NCBI GenBank assembly: GCA_015655095.1
Contig: JAATFR010000212.1
Span: 1-6,058, forward strand
Direction: 5' to 3'
DNA: 6,058 nt
Source: Hyphomicrobiales bacterium
GTDB lineage: Bacteria; Pseudomonadota; Alphaproteobacteria; Parvibaculales; Parvibaculaceae
Below the pieces are notes generated by a model. That model saw only the letters and a program-made list of their open reading frames with translations. It had not been told where the DNA came from and did not search any database. Positions 5,573-6,058 of this stretch are shown in pieces; position 1 is the first letter of the stretch; each line of letters begins with the position of its first letter. The position numbers and the translations under genes were made by a program.

Positions 5573-6058
5573 ATGCAATTCATTGATAAATATAGGAATA
5601 TCCTGATATTTGCGGCTGATCTTCTGATCGCGGCGATATCTTTCCCCTTGTCGATCATGCTGCGGCTCGGATCACAGAATTTGCCGATCCTGACCGATCC
5701 GATCATTTTCTGGACCGGCGTGTTCACTGCGATCTCGTTTGTCGTGCTGCTGCGCGCGCAGCTTTCGCGGATCGCCTGGCGCTACGTCTCGACCGATGAC
5801 GCGATACTGATCGTGCGCACCAGCCTCGTGATCAATCTCGGTTTTCTGCTTTTGATGTTTCTGTGGACGCGGCTCGACGGCCTGCCGCGCTCGGCCCCGA
5901 TCATCAATATTTTTGTGCTGACCGCGCTGCTCATCACGCCGCGCCTCGCATTCCGGATGCTGCATGAGCGCCGGATCGGCCTTACCGCCGACCACGCCTT
6001 GTCGACTCCGGTGCTGCTCATTGGCGGCACCGACGAGGCGGACGCTTTCATCCGCGCC
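5573..6058 (+). CDS. N-terminal part of a CapD/WbpM/PglF-like nucleotide-sugar 4,6-dehydratase (membrane-anchored), cut by the window edge
   Basis: From the ATG at 5573, 162 codons stay open to the window end. Four hydrophobic segments are visible at about residues 9-31, 43-61, 80-98 and 108-123. The first runs through the FAADLLIAA stretch to SIMLRLGS, typical of this family's anchor. PRSAPIIN precedes the fourth helix and PRLAFRML follows it. After a short linker, STPVLLIGGTDEADAFIRA (144-162) begins a nucleotide-binding-like fold. Full-length relatives of about 600-650 residues carry a short-chain dehydrogenase domain further on and convert UDP-GlcNAc-type sugars to 4-keto-6-deoxy sugars for O-antigen, capsule or glycoprotein glycans at the inner membrane. 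That catalytic domain is beyond the window, so an undecaprenyl-phosphate sugar transferase with a similar front end is a possible alternative. An in-frame TAA at 5543-5545 and no intervening ATG support the start, although the ribosome site is weak (AGAG, 12 bases upstream). Confidence 0.78.
   Translation, partial: MQFIDKYRNILIFAADLLIAAISFPLSIMLRLGSQNLPILTDPIIFWTGVFTAISFVVLLRAQLSRIAWRYVSTDDAILIVRTSLVINLGFLLLMFLWTRLDGLPRSAPIINIFVLTALLITPRLAFRMLHERRIGLTADHALSTPVLLIGGTDEADAFIRA

Overview
The window looks like an ordinary chromosomal stretch from a high-GC alphaproteobacterium. A sphingomonad (Sphingomonadales) is my best guess, from the G+C-rich codon use, the class II DAHP synthase and the family make-up. 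This placement is inference, not a database match. Five protein genes are visible. Two run off the window: the acyl-CoA synthetase at the left edge and the polysaccharide-type membrane protein at the right edge. I found no RNA genes, mobile elements, CRISPR arrays or attachment sites.

Left half (1-3667), acyl-CoA metabolism. An AMP-forming acyl/aryl-CoA synthetase on the minus strand is transcribed away from an alpha-methylacyl-CoA racemase on the plus strand. They share a 145-base divergent promoter region containing a (CG)7 tract. The racemase is followed by a clear intrinsic terminator and then by a histidine-phosphatase superfamily protein. The synthetase could activate a carboxylic acid to its CoA thioester. 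The racemase could then epimerise the 2-methyl centre so that a stereospecific beta-oxidation enzyme can accept it. That points to catabolism of branched, isoprenoid, sterol-like or aryl-substituted acids, but the substrate cannot be read from the sequence. The phosphatase's role in this setting is unknown.

Middle (3668-5278), aromatic amino acid biosynthesis. A complete class II 3-deoxy-7-phosphoheptulonate (DAHP) synthase, the entry enzyme of the shikimate pathway, appears to be a single-gene unit. It has its own candidate promoter, a leader of about 100 bases, a good ribosome binding site and a strong terminator.

Right end (5279-6058). A gene-free stretch of about 290 bases, noticeably richer in A+T than the flanking genes, leads into the start of a four-helix membrane protein. 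This protein resembles the N-terminus of the CapD/WbpM/FlaA1/PglF nucleotide-sugar 4,6-dehydratases. It may open a surface-polysaccharide cluster lying to the right.

I looked for an undescribed system and did not find a convincing one. The points most worth checking are the terminator and dyad symmetry between racemase and phosphatase, the phosphatase's long C-terminal tail, the (CG)7 tract in the divergent promoter, and a near-copy of part of the DAHP synthase terminator 165 bases downstream of the original.
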